In this document: positions 10,548-20,830 of the stretch, piece after piece
Layout: the number at the start of each line of letters is the position of its first letter
Position numbering within the stretch: the stretch's first letter is position 1
Notes under the pieces: model-generated
What the model saw: only the letters and a program-made list of their open reading frames with translations
What the model was told of the DNA's origin: nothing
The model's database searches: none
Position numbers and translations under genes: made by a program
Source of the DNA: Macquaria australasica
Taxonomy: Eukaryota > Chordata > Actinopteri > Centrarchiformes > Percichthyidae
Direction of reading: 5' to 3'
Length of the DNA: 64,000 nt
Assembly: GCA_005408345.1 (NCBI GenBank)
Contig: SEMN01000585.1
Span: 1 to 64,000 of the forward strand

Positions 10548-10548
10548 G
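10498..10548. repeat. (CAG)n microsatellite
   Basis: About 50 bp of agc/cag triplets with a few gaa interruptions at the left. No open frame ties it to a protein. Confidence 0.9.
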
Positions 10549-11373
10549 GTCTGGTGGTTTGTTCTTCTCATGATTAAAACTTCAACATCTGAAAACCTAC
10601 AAAGCTGACGGAAACAGGCGACAGTCAAAAGACAAACAGGTATTTGAGGTGAAATATCTGATTCTGAGCATCATGAGACAGTTTTTCTGTGCAGAGACAG
10701 ATAAACACTAAAAACAATAAACACACACACACACACACACAAAAATCCATCTCACTCAAAAGGTGTTAAACCAACAATAGTTTATAATAAAGCATAGGAA
10801 ATGGTGGACATTTTACTGAACAACAAAAAAAAGCAATATTCACTTAAATGATAAAGAGGGTAACAAAGAATGTTTAACCTTAAACAAAACAAAAGCAAAC
10901 AAGAATTCACTTTACAAAGCCTTCATTCTGCCCATGAGGGGACACAGAATAAATAATACATTATATATCCAACATGTCTACTTCCTTTTTTCACACTCTC
11001 CACCTCTAGAGGGAGTCTCGACTCTTTTAAAGGCGATGTGCGTCACTGTCACCTTTGTGTGCTCTGAGAGGTGATCTGCAACTGGTTTCTATGTATCATC
11101 TCTTCTAAAGCTGGATCTGTGTTCACAAGACCCTTTTTTTCCACAATCAAAGGGACACTGAATAAGAAAAGCTCCTATAGATCTTGTGTCCACTGTCAGC
11201 AGAATATAATGCATTGTTTAATATTTTGTGACTGTGTTCTCACTGTACCACAATTAAGCCAAGAAAAGGAACAACATGACCAACTATTAAGATCAATCTC
11301 TTCATAACTCTGCTTGCTTTGACCTTAAAATTCAAAATCTATGATCCAAACAATCATACAATTGTTATAAAAA

Positions 11374-12166
11374 CTAAGTAAGATTATATTTCTTTGGTTT
11401 GTTGACGGTGGCGTAGAGGTCGCTGGGATCAGCGGAGGCTCCAGCAGAGGAAGAGGAAGCTTTCACGGTGCTGTAGGTCACTGCACCACCTTCATTGTCG
11501 TCATCACCCCGAACCTGGAAGGAGAGAGAACAACTCATAAATTACATACACATAAACTTAACACAGCGTAACCTGACGGGAGTTCTGTACGTCCTGGTTT
11601 TGCTGCCATGTAGCAGCTGAAGTGTTCACTTTGCTGCAGCTTTTATCTGCTGATCGGATCATGAAATATCTTGTTTGTGAAGTTCACATGTTAGCCTGCC
11701 TCACTCTTACACCTGTTTAATCCCATTCAGATCTCGTGGCATCGTAGGAGAAAATTAGATTCAAGAGTCACATTTCAGAGAGCAAGTACAAACATAACCA
11801 CGAGTGTGACTTTGTGCTGGGTGTAGTGTGAGATCTCACCGTGTCCTGACTGGTTTCTGGACCAGACTGAGTCACTGCAGGGTTTAAGCTCAGTCCCTGC
11901 ACAAACACAGTCTAGTTACATACAGTTCAGTTCCTGTTGCCAGGACACAACACAAGCAACATCTTTGCAACATATCTGTGTAGTTTAATGTAAAGATAAT
12001 GCAATGGATGAGCGTAGAAACATCTTCAACATCTGTGCAATGTAACACAACAAATACAGCCAGTATAAGACTTAGCTGATCAAACTGAGTCAGGGAGGAG
12101 TTGAGTCCACTCTGTGCTCATTTTGGAGGATGTTGTTTGTGGTGTTGTGTTGTTCACATTTTCTTT

Positions 12167-12214
<48 letters not shown>

Positions 12215-15053
12215 TATATTCCCCAAAATTAATCTTTGACGTTTGCTGCTGCACAATCACTTACTTTCTATTCAATAAAGTCAGCAATGTTTTATTGTTT
12301 TCTTATTATCTTTCAGGTGTAGAACTACACAGTTAATAGTGAATAACCAAAACCACAAACTCTGCTTCGATTCATAAAATCACAATTGTTTGAAAGTTTG
12401 ATTATTCAGTTCAGTTTCAAAACTCACCATGTTTTCATCCATCTGTGTTTTGTTCACTGAAAAGACAAAAAAAAAAGTCGAGTTTAGTTTCCACAGTGAA
12501 AATCCAGGTTCATCTTAACTTGTTTATAAAAGTTTCATCTGTGGATGTTCTCACCTTTAGTTCTTGTCCATATGTTGACAGTAACAACAATTATTATAAG
12601 TGCTGCTAAACCCACAGACACAATGATGAACCGCCGCCAATCTGGAAAGAGAACTTAGAAGTGTTATATATAGTCAGGTTTTCTGATTATCAGATATTTG
12701 TTAGTGTGTTCTTGTACTGTCTCTAAAATCTGTTAAATCTTAGTTAACAAAGTGTATTTTGCCTGCGTGTCTTTTCTAACAGTAAATGTAGTTCTCTTGT
12801 GTTCAGTCTCTACCTTCTTCTTTTGTTTCCTTGTTGTTGTTTGTAGATTCTGTGTAGTTTGTCTCTGCTGGTGTTCTCATTTTCACTGATGTCCATTGAT
12901 TTCTTGTTGTCGATGGTGATTTAATGGTTGTTGGTGATATTGTAGTTGTCATTGTTGCATCGTCACCTTAACGAATACAATAACAAAATGCAACAAACTG
13001 CACAGTTAGAAAAAACTTGACCATCTGTTTAAAACAAATGACAGAGAATGATGTGATATTAAAACTTCACATCTAAACAGATATTTTGTGTAATTATCTA
13101 CATCAGTTTGAAGTGATTTTAAACAGCTCATCATATTCTCACCTGTTGTCTCACCTGAGGACTGAGGGCTGAAGGTCAACAGCTGCACTTCTTTAGTGTA
13201 AATATCTGACACTTTACATTTAAACAACTCATGATGCTTCAACTTCTGATTAACTTGAGATGTTGTAAATGTTACAGTGGCTGAACAGGAATGCTGTGAT
13301 CTCATCATGTCTGTGAAATCCTTCTTATTACCCTCAAACAGCCACTCCTCTGTGTGTCTACAGTGTTCATATGTGAACACAGAGCAGGTTAACGTCACCT
13401 TATCATCGTCCTTATGTTCAGTCACTGGTGAAGATGGAGATATTGTGAGAGAAAGACAACAAGAGTGAAATTAACTTCCTCGCTGTGATCATAATTATTG
13501 TAATGTTTCAGTATTTTGTTCTAACAAGACAGTTTGAGCTGAAAACTTTATGATGTAAATACTCACTGCTAATAACAAACAGATCAATGTCAGCATCTGG
13601 ACCTTGTTGTTGTCCTGATTTGTTGAACTGTCTGCAGGTGTAGTAACCAACATCCTCGACTGTGACCTTCTTTATAACCAGAGAACAGTTCGCTGTAACA
13701 CTCAGTCTGTCTGATTCAGCTTTGGCTTCTTTGTGAATCTGCCCAAGTTCAAACAGCGTTACTGGGTTTCCTGAATCACTGAAGATCCAGGTGGTACTGT
13801 CACACTTATCCTGATCATCTATTACATTTTCACAAGACAAAGTCACTTCATCTCCATGTCTGACAGTGAAGAAGGAATGTCGCCCAATTGCTGCTGTTGA
13901 TAAAAAGAGAGAAATGTTCAAAATAAACTGAAATATTATTATAACTGTTATGTTCATAGTTAGTGAAGATCAAAGTACGTTTTTAGAAGAGTCTTAAAAG
14001 AAAACACTGATTCTTGACAACCTTATTTCCTCAAGCAGGTCTTTCCAGAGCCTCAGGGCCCTGGTGGCAAAGCTCTGCCCCCTTTAGTTTTCAGACTGGG
14101 CTCTGGGAGAGACAGAAGACCACTGTCCAATGATTTCAAACTACGCACAGGTTCATAAGGGATTAAAAAGTCTAAAATATAATCTGTAGCCAGGTCATGA
14201 AGAGCCTTAAAGGGAATCAATAAGATCTTGAAAGCAATCCTAAAACAGTTTCTGCATCTCTAAAATTTAAAATTGATCTTAGTTTTGCAATATTTCTGAG
14301 GTGATAAAAACATGATTGGACAAGCTTTGTGATGTGTTGTTCAAAACAGATTTTCTGTAAAACAGGACACCAAGATTTCTTACAACAAGCTTGATGTGTT
14401 GTGACAGCTAACCAGTAGATGGCAGTAATTGTTTTGTGAAGTGAAGCTATTTATATCAGTCAGGCAGTCCTGTAGAGGACTCAGCATACTGACGACAGTG
14501 GGCTTGACAGGGAGGTACAGCTGTATGTCATCCGCATAACAATGAACAGAAATACCATGTCTACAGATGACATCACCCAAGGGGAGCATATATTGGTCCA
14601 AGAATTGATCCTTGAGGCACACCATACTTGATATGGGAAAAAGACGACATGAAGCTGCTAATGGAGACACAAAACTTCCTATTCAACAAATATGATGAGA
14701 ACCAGTTTAATGCAGTACCAGATATGTCCACCCAGTGCCTCAGTCTATCTAAAAGAATGCCATGATCAAGGAGGATCACGCCCAGGTTGTTTTAGGACTG
14801 GCTGGACACAAGCAGTTTTAATAGCAATCTGGGACACAACCAGTAGACAGTGAGCTGTTCAAAATAGAAATCAAATGGGGCCCAATACAATCCATTATTC
14901 TCAGTTAAAGGAGGAACACTTAAGTATCCTAAGTAATATTAATGCAGTTTAGTAACATTTTAATATTTGGTGTGTGCTGTAGGTATCCTTACCTGGAAAC
15001 CTGAACACCAGCGTTAGAAATAAAGATGTTATAATCCATCTGAATTCGACCAT
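11374..15053 (-). CDS. Ig receptor B: two-Ig-domain membrane receptor with ITIM tail
   Basis: Eight coding exons: 15053-14993 (signal peptide, MVEFRWIITSLFLTLVF), 13893-13567 (V-type Ig), 13424-13143 (second Ig), 12966-12814 (Ser/Thr-rich stalk with NYT and other possible glycosylation sites), 12641-12555 (TM, VSVGLAALIIIVVTVNIW), 12456-12428, 11896-11840, 11514-11374 (tail, stop TAG). They sum to 1,137 bases with all phases matching, giving 378 residues. The V domain has Cys in LSCENV, Trp in TTWIF and YYTCRQ; domain 2 has LTCSVF, EWLFEG and a later Cys. The tail holds VTYSTV, a full ITIM ([SIVL]xYxx[IVL]), and DLYATV, which lacks the hydrophobic residue two before Tyr. This predicts an inhibitory receptor recruiting SH2 phosphatases. 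Domain 2 may end at either of two in-frame donors 12 bases apart. Family: teleost DICP/NITR/CD300-like immune receptors; exact name uncertain. Confidence 0.8.
12160..12212. repeat. (TTTC)n microsatellite
   Basis: Pure tttc repeat in the gene B intron between the exons at 12428 and 11896. Confidence 0.95.
14030..14290. repeat. Interspersed repeat in gene B intron 1
   Basis: Includes 'gccaggtcatgaagagcctt' and neighbouring text of the kind found at the 3' side of degraded fish LINE copies. It adjoins the reverse-transcriptase fragment at 14,376-14,790 and may be the same insertion. Confidence 0.4.
14376..14790 (-). mobile_element. Decayed LINE reverse-transcriptase fragment (L2/Maui-like)
   Basis: Two overlapping minus-strand frames together show YGVPQGSILGPI and then YMLPLGDVICRHG and CYADDIQLYLPVKP, the RT finger and catalytic YADD box. 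They lie in different frames, so at least one frameshift is present. The order and the YMLPLG spacing match the RT of the L2 at 42-46 kb. It lies in the first intron of gene B, same strand as the gene. Confidence 0.8.
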
Positions 15054-15131
15054 CGTGCTTCTCTCTTGATCTCACGCTCTCAACTGTCAAAGTCTCTAAC
15101 ACGCTGCTTCTTAAAAATACATGCAGCATCA

Positions 15132-15163
15132 ACTTCCTGTGATGAGACAGGTGTCACTTCCTC
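15132..15163 (-). promoter_or_regulatory. Paired ETS/PU.1-like sites upstream of gene B
   Basis: acttcctgt at 15132-15140 and cacttcctc at 15155-15163, again 23 bases apart and about 80 bases upstream of the ATG at 15053. The second site reads GAGGAAGTG on the gene strand. Confidence 0.55.
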
Positions 15164-15269
15164 ATACTGACTCCATTGTGTTTTCACACATCTGTTGTTG
15201 GGTTTTTTTTTTTATATTACCTTTTATTCTCTCTGAATTTCTTGTGGATATCAAAAGGGAGAAAAATGT

Positions 15270-15345
15270 CAACCTTTACGTCTGCTGCTTTATTTCCTGA
15301 ACGACTGAAGACCCAGGTACTGCTGCAAGAGTCTTGTGATTGTGG
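15270..15345 (-). pseudogene. Relic V-type Ig exon fragment
   Basis: Reading the minus strand gives DSCSSTWVFSRSGNKAADV, which lines up with KCDSTTWIFSDSGN of gene B around the framework Trp. Neither the first nor the second framework Cys region is kept. It lies upstream of gene B, outside any intact exon set. Confidence 0.6.
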
Positions 15346-16322
15346 TCAAGAATGATTCTGATACCATCATCTAACTTCTTACATATTCAGAATAGAAACA
15401 CTTCCAGCGCCTCACACATACATAGGTGTCACATTACTCAGCTCAGTTCATCAAAAACAGATCGGATACTGACGTCAGTTGCAAGTTAAAGCTAATTTGG
15501 ATCAAGCTGAGGTTCCATCAGTGGCAAGACTCTTGTCCGTCTCTTCCTCATTTCTGCAACATATTGGCAGAGATCACCTGTCAGTCGAATGGCAGGCCAC
15601 CAAAGAGCTTTCACACTGTTTGAATGTTGAATTTTCTTACATAAAATTGTTAATAATTGACTGAAAACTCATATTACTCATTTTTACCCGGGGTATTTAA
15701 CAAATTATAGACGGGCACCTGAACAAAACAAGTGATGGGGTCACTGAGACCACGGCAGTGTGTGAATATCTATCTGAATATCCGCCATCCATTATGAAAT
15801 CCATTACACAGTTACTGCAGAAGATGAGGGAATTACAAAACACAGTATATTATTATTAAGTGTCAAATATGTTTTTTTATTCACACATGATATTTGTATC
15901 AGTTACAATAAAGTGAAGACGGTTACTGACTGCATTAGGGCTCAGAGATATATAAAGCACACTATGAATAATTCATAAAAATATATTGGACTCTCAAACA
16001 AACACACATGTGCACCTGCAATCCTTTTACATAATTGTGGACGGCATGTTTACCTCTCGAAATTTGGAACGACAAGTGTGTGCGGCCCCTTGTTGATGAC
16101 GACCAGTTCCTCTTCCACCTGCGTCAAAAGCACATCAACAATCAGAAACCCAACATATTTACAGAGTCGGTAAGAACGAGGAAGCAAGAAGAAAACAACA
16201 CACATGCTGCACAGTGGTCACATACAGCCACAGTAAATGTGTTAAGAAAATAACGTCACGCTCGGCTTTGCCTCCTTTCTTCTTCTACAGTGTCGGAGAG
16301 CAATGGCAACTTCTGCACAAAC

Positions 16323-16843
16323 CATAGACTGTATATAAAGATGGACGACATGACAGCTCCCCAGAAGTGAGGCCAAAACATCTGGATCGCCCCCTGGTGG
16401 CTGGCTGCAGTATAGCTCATAAACCCGGCCCCCTCCATGTTAGTGGACGGGATATGGGCCAAACTGAAAAATCTAAGTGCACATCAAATAAAAATGGTTC
16501 CCAAAAATGGTTTCTGTCATTTTAGGTAGTTCTTATCACACTGATGTTTGTTCAAGTGTTCGTTTTCTGATAAGTTTTTTTTTTAATTAGTTCTTTCATG
16601 TGATAAAAAACGGGGTTTCACGTCATGATTGACAACTGTGAGTGTGCTCGCGATTGGTTCAGGTGGGTGTATAGGCGGGAACTCGACACCCCGGCTCCAC
16701 CGCGGATCACTACTGCACAGATTCTGGCTCCAAATGACGTCACCAGCACAAGATGGCAGCTCCTGTATGCAGGATATTTTGGCTTCATTGTTGACAGTAG
16801 GAGGAAATAGAGACGTGTGGTCCATCTTTATATACAGTCTATG
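16323..16843. mobile_element. hAT-like MITE, 521 bp
   Basis: The ends are perfect 24-bp inverted repeats (catagactgtatataaag...; right end at 16820-16843). Flanks are 8-bp direct repeats with one mismatch, gcacaaac (16315-16322) and gcacagac (16844-16851), the duplication size of hAT transposons. No transposase frame is present. Confidence 0.8.
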
Positions 16844-17114
16844 GCACAGACTAGAGCGAGGCTCATGCGAGTATGTACACATTAACTGATAAATAAAAAG
16901 CGGACAGTGCTCACAGACCTGCAGAGGAGATGGCACGCTGCCACACAGACCATGCTGAGAGCTTTAGGGTTAAGATGTATACACACATCTTTTTTGTCCG
17001 GTCTCTATATGTGGCCAATTTGTTATCATACATTTCTGGGAATTCAGAAACACAAGTTAGTTGCTGCTAGCCGGTGTCTGTACGAAAGCGCAATATAAAT
17101 GCAGTCCATTCTGA

Positions 17115-19906
17115 TCAGTGGAAACTGACAGAGGCATAAAGGTGTCCCACGTTTTCATAGTTCACTGTACCATCATCTTCGACATCATGCACCTGTGAAA
17201 AAAAGTTAACAGAGCGTTAGCAGCTCCAAAGTAACACCTGGGGTTTTTAGTGCTTTGCTCAATGGAACCTCAATAGTACTTAATAATGTTCACTTTTTGT
17301 TAACACGATGTCAGAGAGGTTTTAATTCAACTCTGTGGTGGCTCTGGAGGCTGCAGTTTGTGGTGTCTTCATGGTGTCTCGCTTAAAGGCCCCGAACGCA
17401 CAATTTTCTTCCAGTTAAAACAGTTTTGGATATTTCACATTGGAGATTTCCGTATTTTTTTCTCTGTGCTCTTCTCACTGTTTACCATGCACCACTGAGG
17501 AGTCTGATGACGGTTGGTTGGTTGGTTGTCTGTTCACTATGAGTCAAATCTATAAAACCACGCCCACATAGTCCTGATTAAGTGTTAAACTCTTAATAAA
17601 TAAACCTAAATATGTGTTTTTTACTTTGATTGTTGCTTATTTTGTCATGAATATTTAATGTTATAGAACAATACAAATTTAACAGGGGCTTTAGCATTTT
17701 TATGCTCTCATCTCACCTTTATTTTGACACCACCTTCTGGCCAGTTATTACATTTACTTCATACTTCATTGACTGCTAAAAACAGTTTGTCTTTCCTAGT
17801 AGTCAGTACTATTTATTCTTGTCTGCAAGTAATTGTGAAGAACAAATACATAGACTGTATATAAAGATGGACGACGCATCTCCACTTCCTCCCACTGTAC
17901 AAAAGTGAAGCCAAAATATCCTGGATACAGGAGCTGCCATCTTGTGCTGGTGTCATTTGGAGTCAGAGTCTGCACAGTTGTGATCTTATCGAGGTCCCGC
18001 CTCTACACCCGCCTGAACCAATGGCGACTACACAGCACAATCAATCACAGTTGTCAATCATGACATCACACCCCAAATAACTACTCTAAACCAAACTTAT
18101 CCGAAAAATGACTACTTGAACAGGACGTGTGCTTTGATTTTTCAGTTTGGCCCATGTCCCATCAGCTAACATGGAGGGGGTGGGGTTTATGACCTATACT
18201 GCAGCCAGTCACCAGGGGGCGATCCAGATGTTTTGGCTTCACTTTTGGTGAGCTGACATGTCGCCCATTGAATAAAATATCACAAAAAAAGTTGTAAAAT
18301 ATGATTCAGTTTTAAAACTCACTGTGTTTTCATCCATCTGTGTTTTGTTCCCTGAAAAGACAAAAAAAAAGAGAGTCGAGTTTAATTTCCAGAGGAAAAA
18401 TCTTATCAAAACTTTATTAAGTTTCACCTGTTAATGTTCTCACCTTTAGTTCTCGTCCAAATGTTGACAGCCACAACAATTGTTATGAGTGCCGCTAAAC
18501 CCACAGACACAATGATAAATCTCTCACCTGGAAAGATAAGAAAGATATCAAAAACATTTTGCAGCTTTCTGTTTTGTTTGAAATCCTGAAGCTTAAAGAG
18601 GGTCGTGTTCTTTTTGAAAAAGTGTTAAAACTTTATTTTTTTATTAAATCAAACCATTTCTCTTGGTACAAAATGACATCTATTTGTAACGCATCACATA
18701 CAGTGTACATTAGGTGTCAGAGAAAAAGGTTCTAGAGAGATATGCTCAACGTCCCTACCATGTGGTGTTGCAAATGCTGCTTTTGTACTGTTTTCAGTTG
18801 TTCTCATTGTTACTGCATCCTCACCTGGACAAATACAATAACAAAAGGCAACAATGCATCAACCTCATGTTTACCATTTGCAGACACTAAATGAGAAAGG
18901 AAGATGTAAAACTTCACATCCATCAAATGTAGATTTTAAACAGCTCATCAGATTCTCACCTGAGGACTGAGGGCTGAAGGTAAACTGCTGCACTTTTCCG
19001 GTGAACATGTCAGTCGCTTCACACATAAATAATTCATGCCTTGATGAGTAAATGTAAGTGGAAGTCATAAAGAGCACTCTGGCCGAGCAGTAAGCCTGTG
19101 ATGTCTTCACATCTCTGATATCCTTATCCACATCTTTACCCTTAAACAGCCACTTCACTGTCTGTGTACACCATGCGTATGTCGACACAGAGCAGGAAAG
19201 TGTCACCTTTTCATGGTCCTCATATTCATCCACTGGTGGAGATATTGTGAGAGAGACAACAAGATTACCCTTAACTTCCTCACTGTAATCATAATTATTG
19301 TAATGTTTCAGTATTTTGTTCTAACAAAACAGTTTCAGCTGAAAACATTATGATGTAAATACTCACTGTCAACAACAGACAGATGAACCTGAGAGTCTGG
19401 ACCTTGTTGTTGTCCTGATCTGGACTGTCTGCAGGTGTAACGACCAGCATCCTCGGCTGTGACCTTCTTTATAACCAGAGAACAGTTCGCTGTAACACTC
19501 AGTCTGTCTGATTCAGCTTCGCCGTTTTCACCAATCTGTCCAAGTGTAACCAGCTCTACTGCTGGTCTGTTTCCTGAACCACTGAAGAGCCAGTTTGTAT
19601 TTTCACATTCAGTCTGGTTGCATGTCACATTTTCACAAGGCAAAGCGACCTCATCTCCATCTTTGACAACGAAGGCCAAGTACTGTCCAGTTACAGCTAT
19701 GAAGGAAATCACAGAGAAATAAGAACATAACTATTGTATTTATAATGTTACAAAAAGAGAATATTGTCCATTTTTTGTTAAACAGAGGGTTAACCAAATG
19801 TCTTGTGTTGGAATGAGTGCTGTTTTATATTTTTAAATATTGTCTTACTTGTCAAATGAAGCAGCATCAGAAAGAGTGACATTTTAATCCGTCTGAAACC
19901 AGACAT
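17115..19906 (-). CDS. Ig receptor A: two-Ig-domain membrane receptor, ITIM-like tail
   Basis: Seven coding exons: 19906-19849 (signal peptide, MSGFRRIKMSLFLMLL), 19696-19367 (V-type Ig), 19232-18960 (second Ig), 18824-18759 (short stalk), 18527-18444 (TM, VSVGLAALITIVVAVNIW), 18351-18323, 17192-17115 (tail, stop TGA). The sum is 918 bases, all phases fit, giving 305 residues. The V domain carries LPCENV, NWLF and RYTCRQ plus an extra Cys pair (CNQTEC); domain 2 has LSCSV, KWLFKG and MCEATD. The tail has VNYENV, which fits both an ITIM and a YxN (GRB2-type) site, and LYASV nearby. The tail exon is the same length (78 bases) as that of gene C and clearly paralogous. The stalk is much shorter than in gene B. 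Family placement as for gene B. Confidence 0.8.
17849..18260. mobile_element. Second copy of the catag... MITE, one end missing
   Basis: Starts with the same catagactgtatataaag end as the element at 16,323. It continues with its internal sequence in opposite order ('ggggcgatccagatgttttg' here, its complement near 16,380). The far inverted repeat is absent. It lies in the last intron of gene A. Confidence 0.7.
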
Positions 19907-20639
19907 TCTGCTCTCTCTCTGTCAGCGTCTAATGAACTAATGTTTCCTCACATAGATAGATTTCCTTTTTTGTGATGAAATGGAGGCATCACTTCATCCT
20001 GGTTGCTTAACTTGTATTTTCTGTTTCTGTCAGTGAGAGAGGAAGTGTTTTGGTCTGATGTCTTGATTAAAAGATTTAACAAAAAAAAAAAACATGATAA
20101 AAACATGTCAAAAGCCCTCAACAAATTAAAACAACATAATATTGAACAAAGATGGATCAACTGGTATTAAGCCTTAATAAGACATGATGGTGTGTCAGTG
20201 GTTAGTGAGCTGTCAGTTCCTTTATGTTTCTCCTTCATCTTTTCATCATCATTTGTTGTCTTGGAAGATGCACAGGAAGTTACTGTGTCCTTGCAGTAAT
20301 AGCAGTCATAATTTTGTCATTTGCATTTTTTGTTCCTTATGCAAAAGAAGACTGTCCACTTCTTATTTATGTGGAGGTTATGTGGTGCACACATTCACTG
20401 TTCAATTCCCGGCCGTGGACCTTTGTTGCATGTCTTACCCGTCTCTCTCTACACTGACTGTCAAGTAAAGGCAAAATGTCAGAAAATAATCTTTCAGATA
20501 TTGGATAACGTCATTGTGTCTGTTGGACAAATATCACATTCTCAAAGTCAGATGTTTTCAGTTTCTACTAAATATTTGTTTGTGTGTTTTGTGTGTTGAA
20601 CTACAAACTTCTGAAAATGTGTTCTTAGCAGTACTTTAG
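19907..20639. other. 5' flank of gene A and spacer
   Basis: The flank has one inverted ETS-like site (gaggaagtg, 20039-20047). The stretch near 20,176-20,215 is a diverged duplicate of 10,399-10,440 upstream of relic E. The part around 20,395-20,440 (gttcaattcccggccgtgg) looks like a decayed tRNA-type SINE. No gene seen. Confidence 0.4.
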
Positions 20640-20830
20640 TTTATGACCAAATACCTGCAAAACTAATGACATCCTATCAGCCTCAGCTGTACTTCATGTT
20701 CAGTGCTAATTAGCAACTGTTAGCATGCTAACACACTAAACTAAGATTAGCATGCTGACGTTAGTGTTTCACTCAGAGCATTGCTGTGCAACCTCACAGA
20801 GCTGCTAGCGTGGCTGTAGACTGTTGTTTT
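20640..20830. repeat. Interspersed repeat, second copy
   Basis: Matches 6,042-6,235 over most of its length, including 'agcatgctaacacactaaac' and the 'gctgacgttag' block. This is the same family that hosts the Gypsy element. Confidence 0.75.

Noticed and set aside
20184..20599. Overlapping plus-strand frames upstream of gene A
   Set aside because: Three frames over the same low-information stretch, with a SINE-like phrase inside; no splice context or domain.
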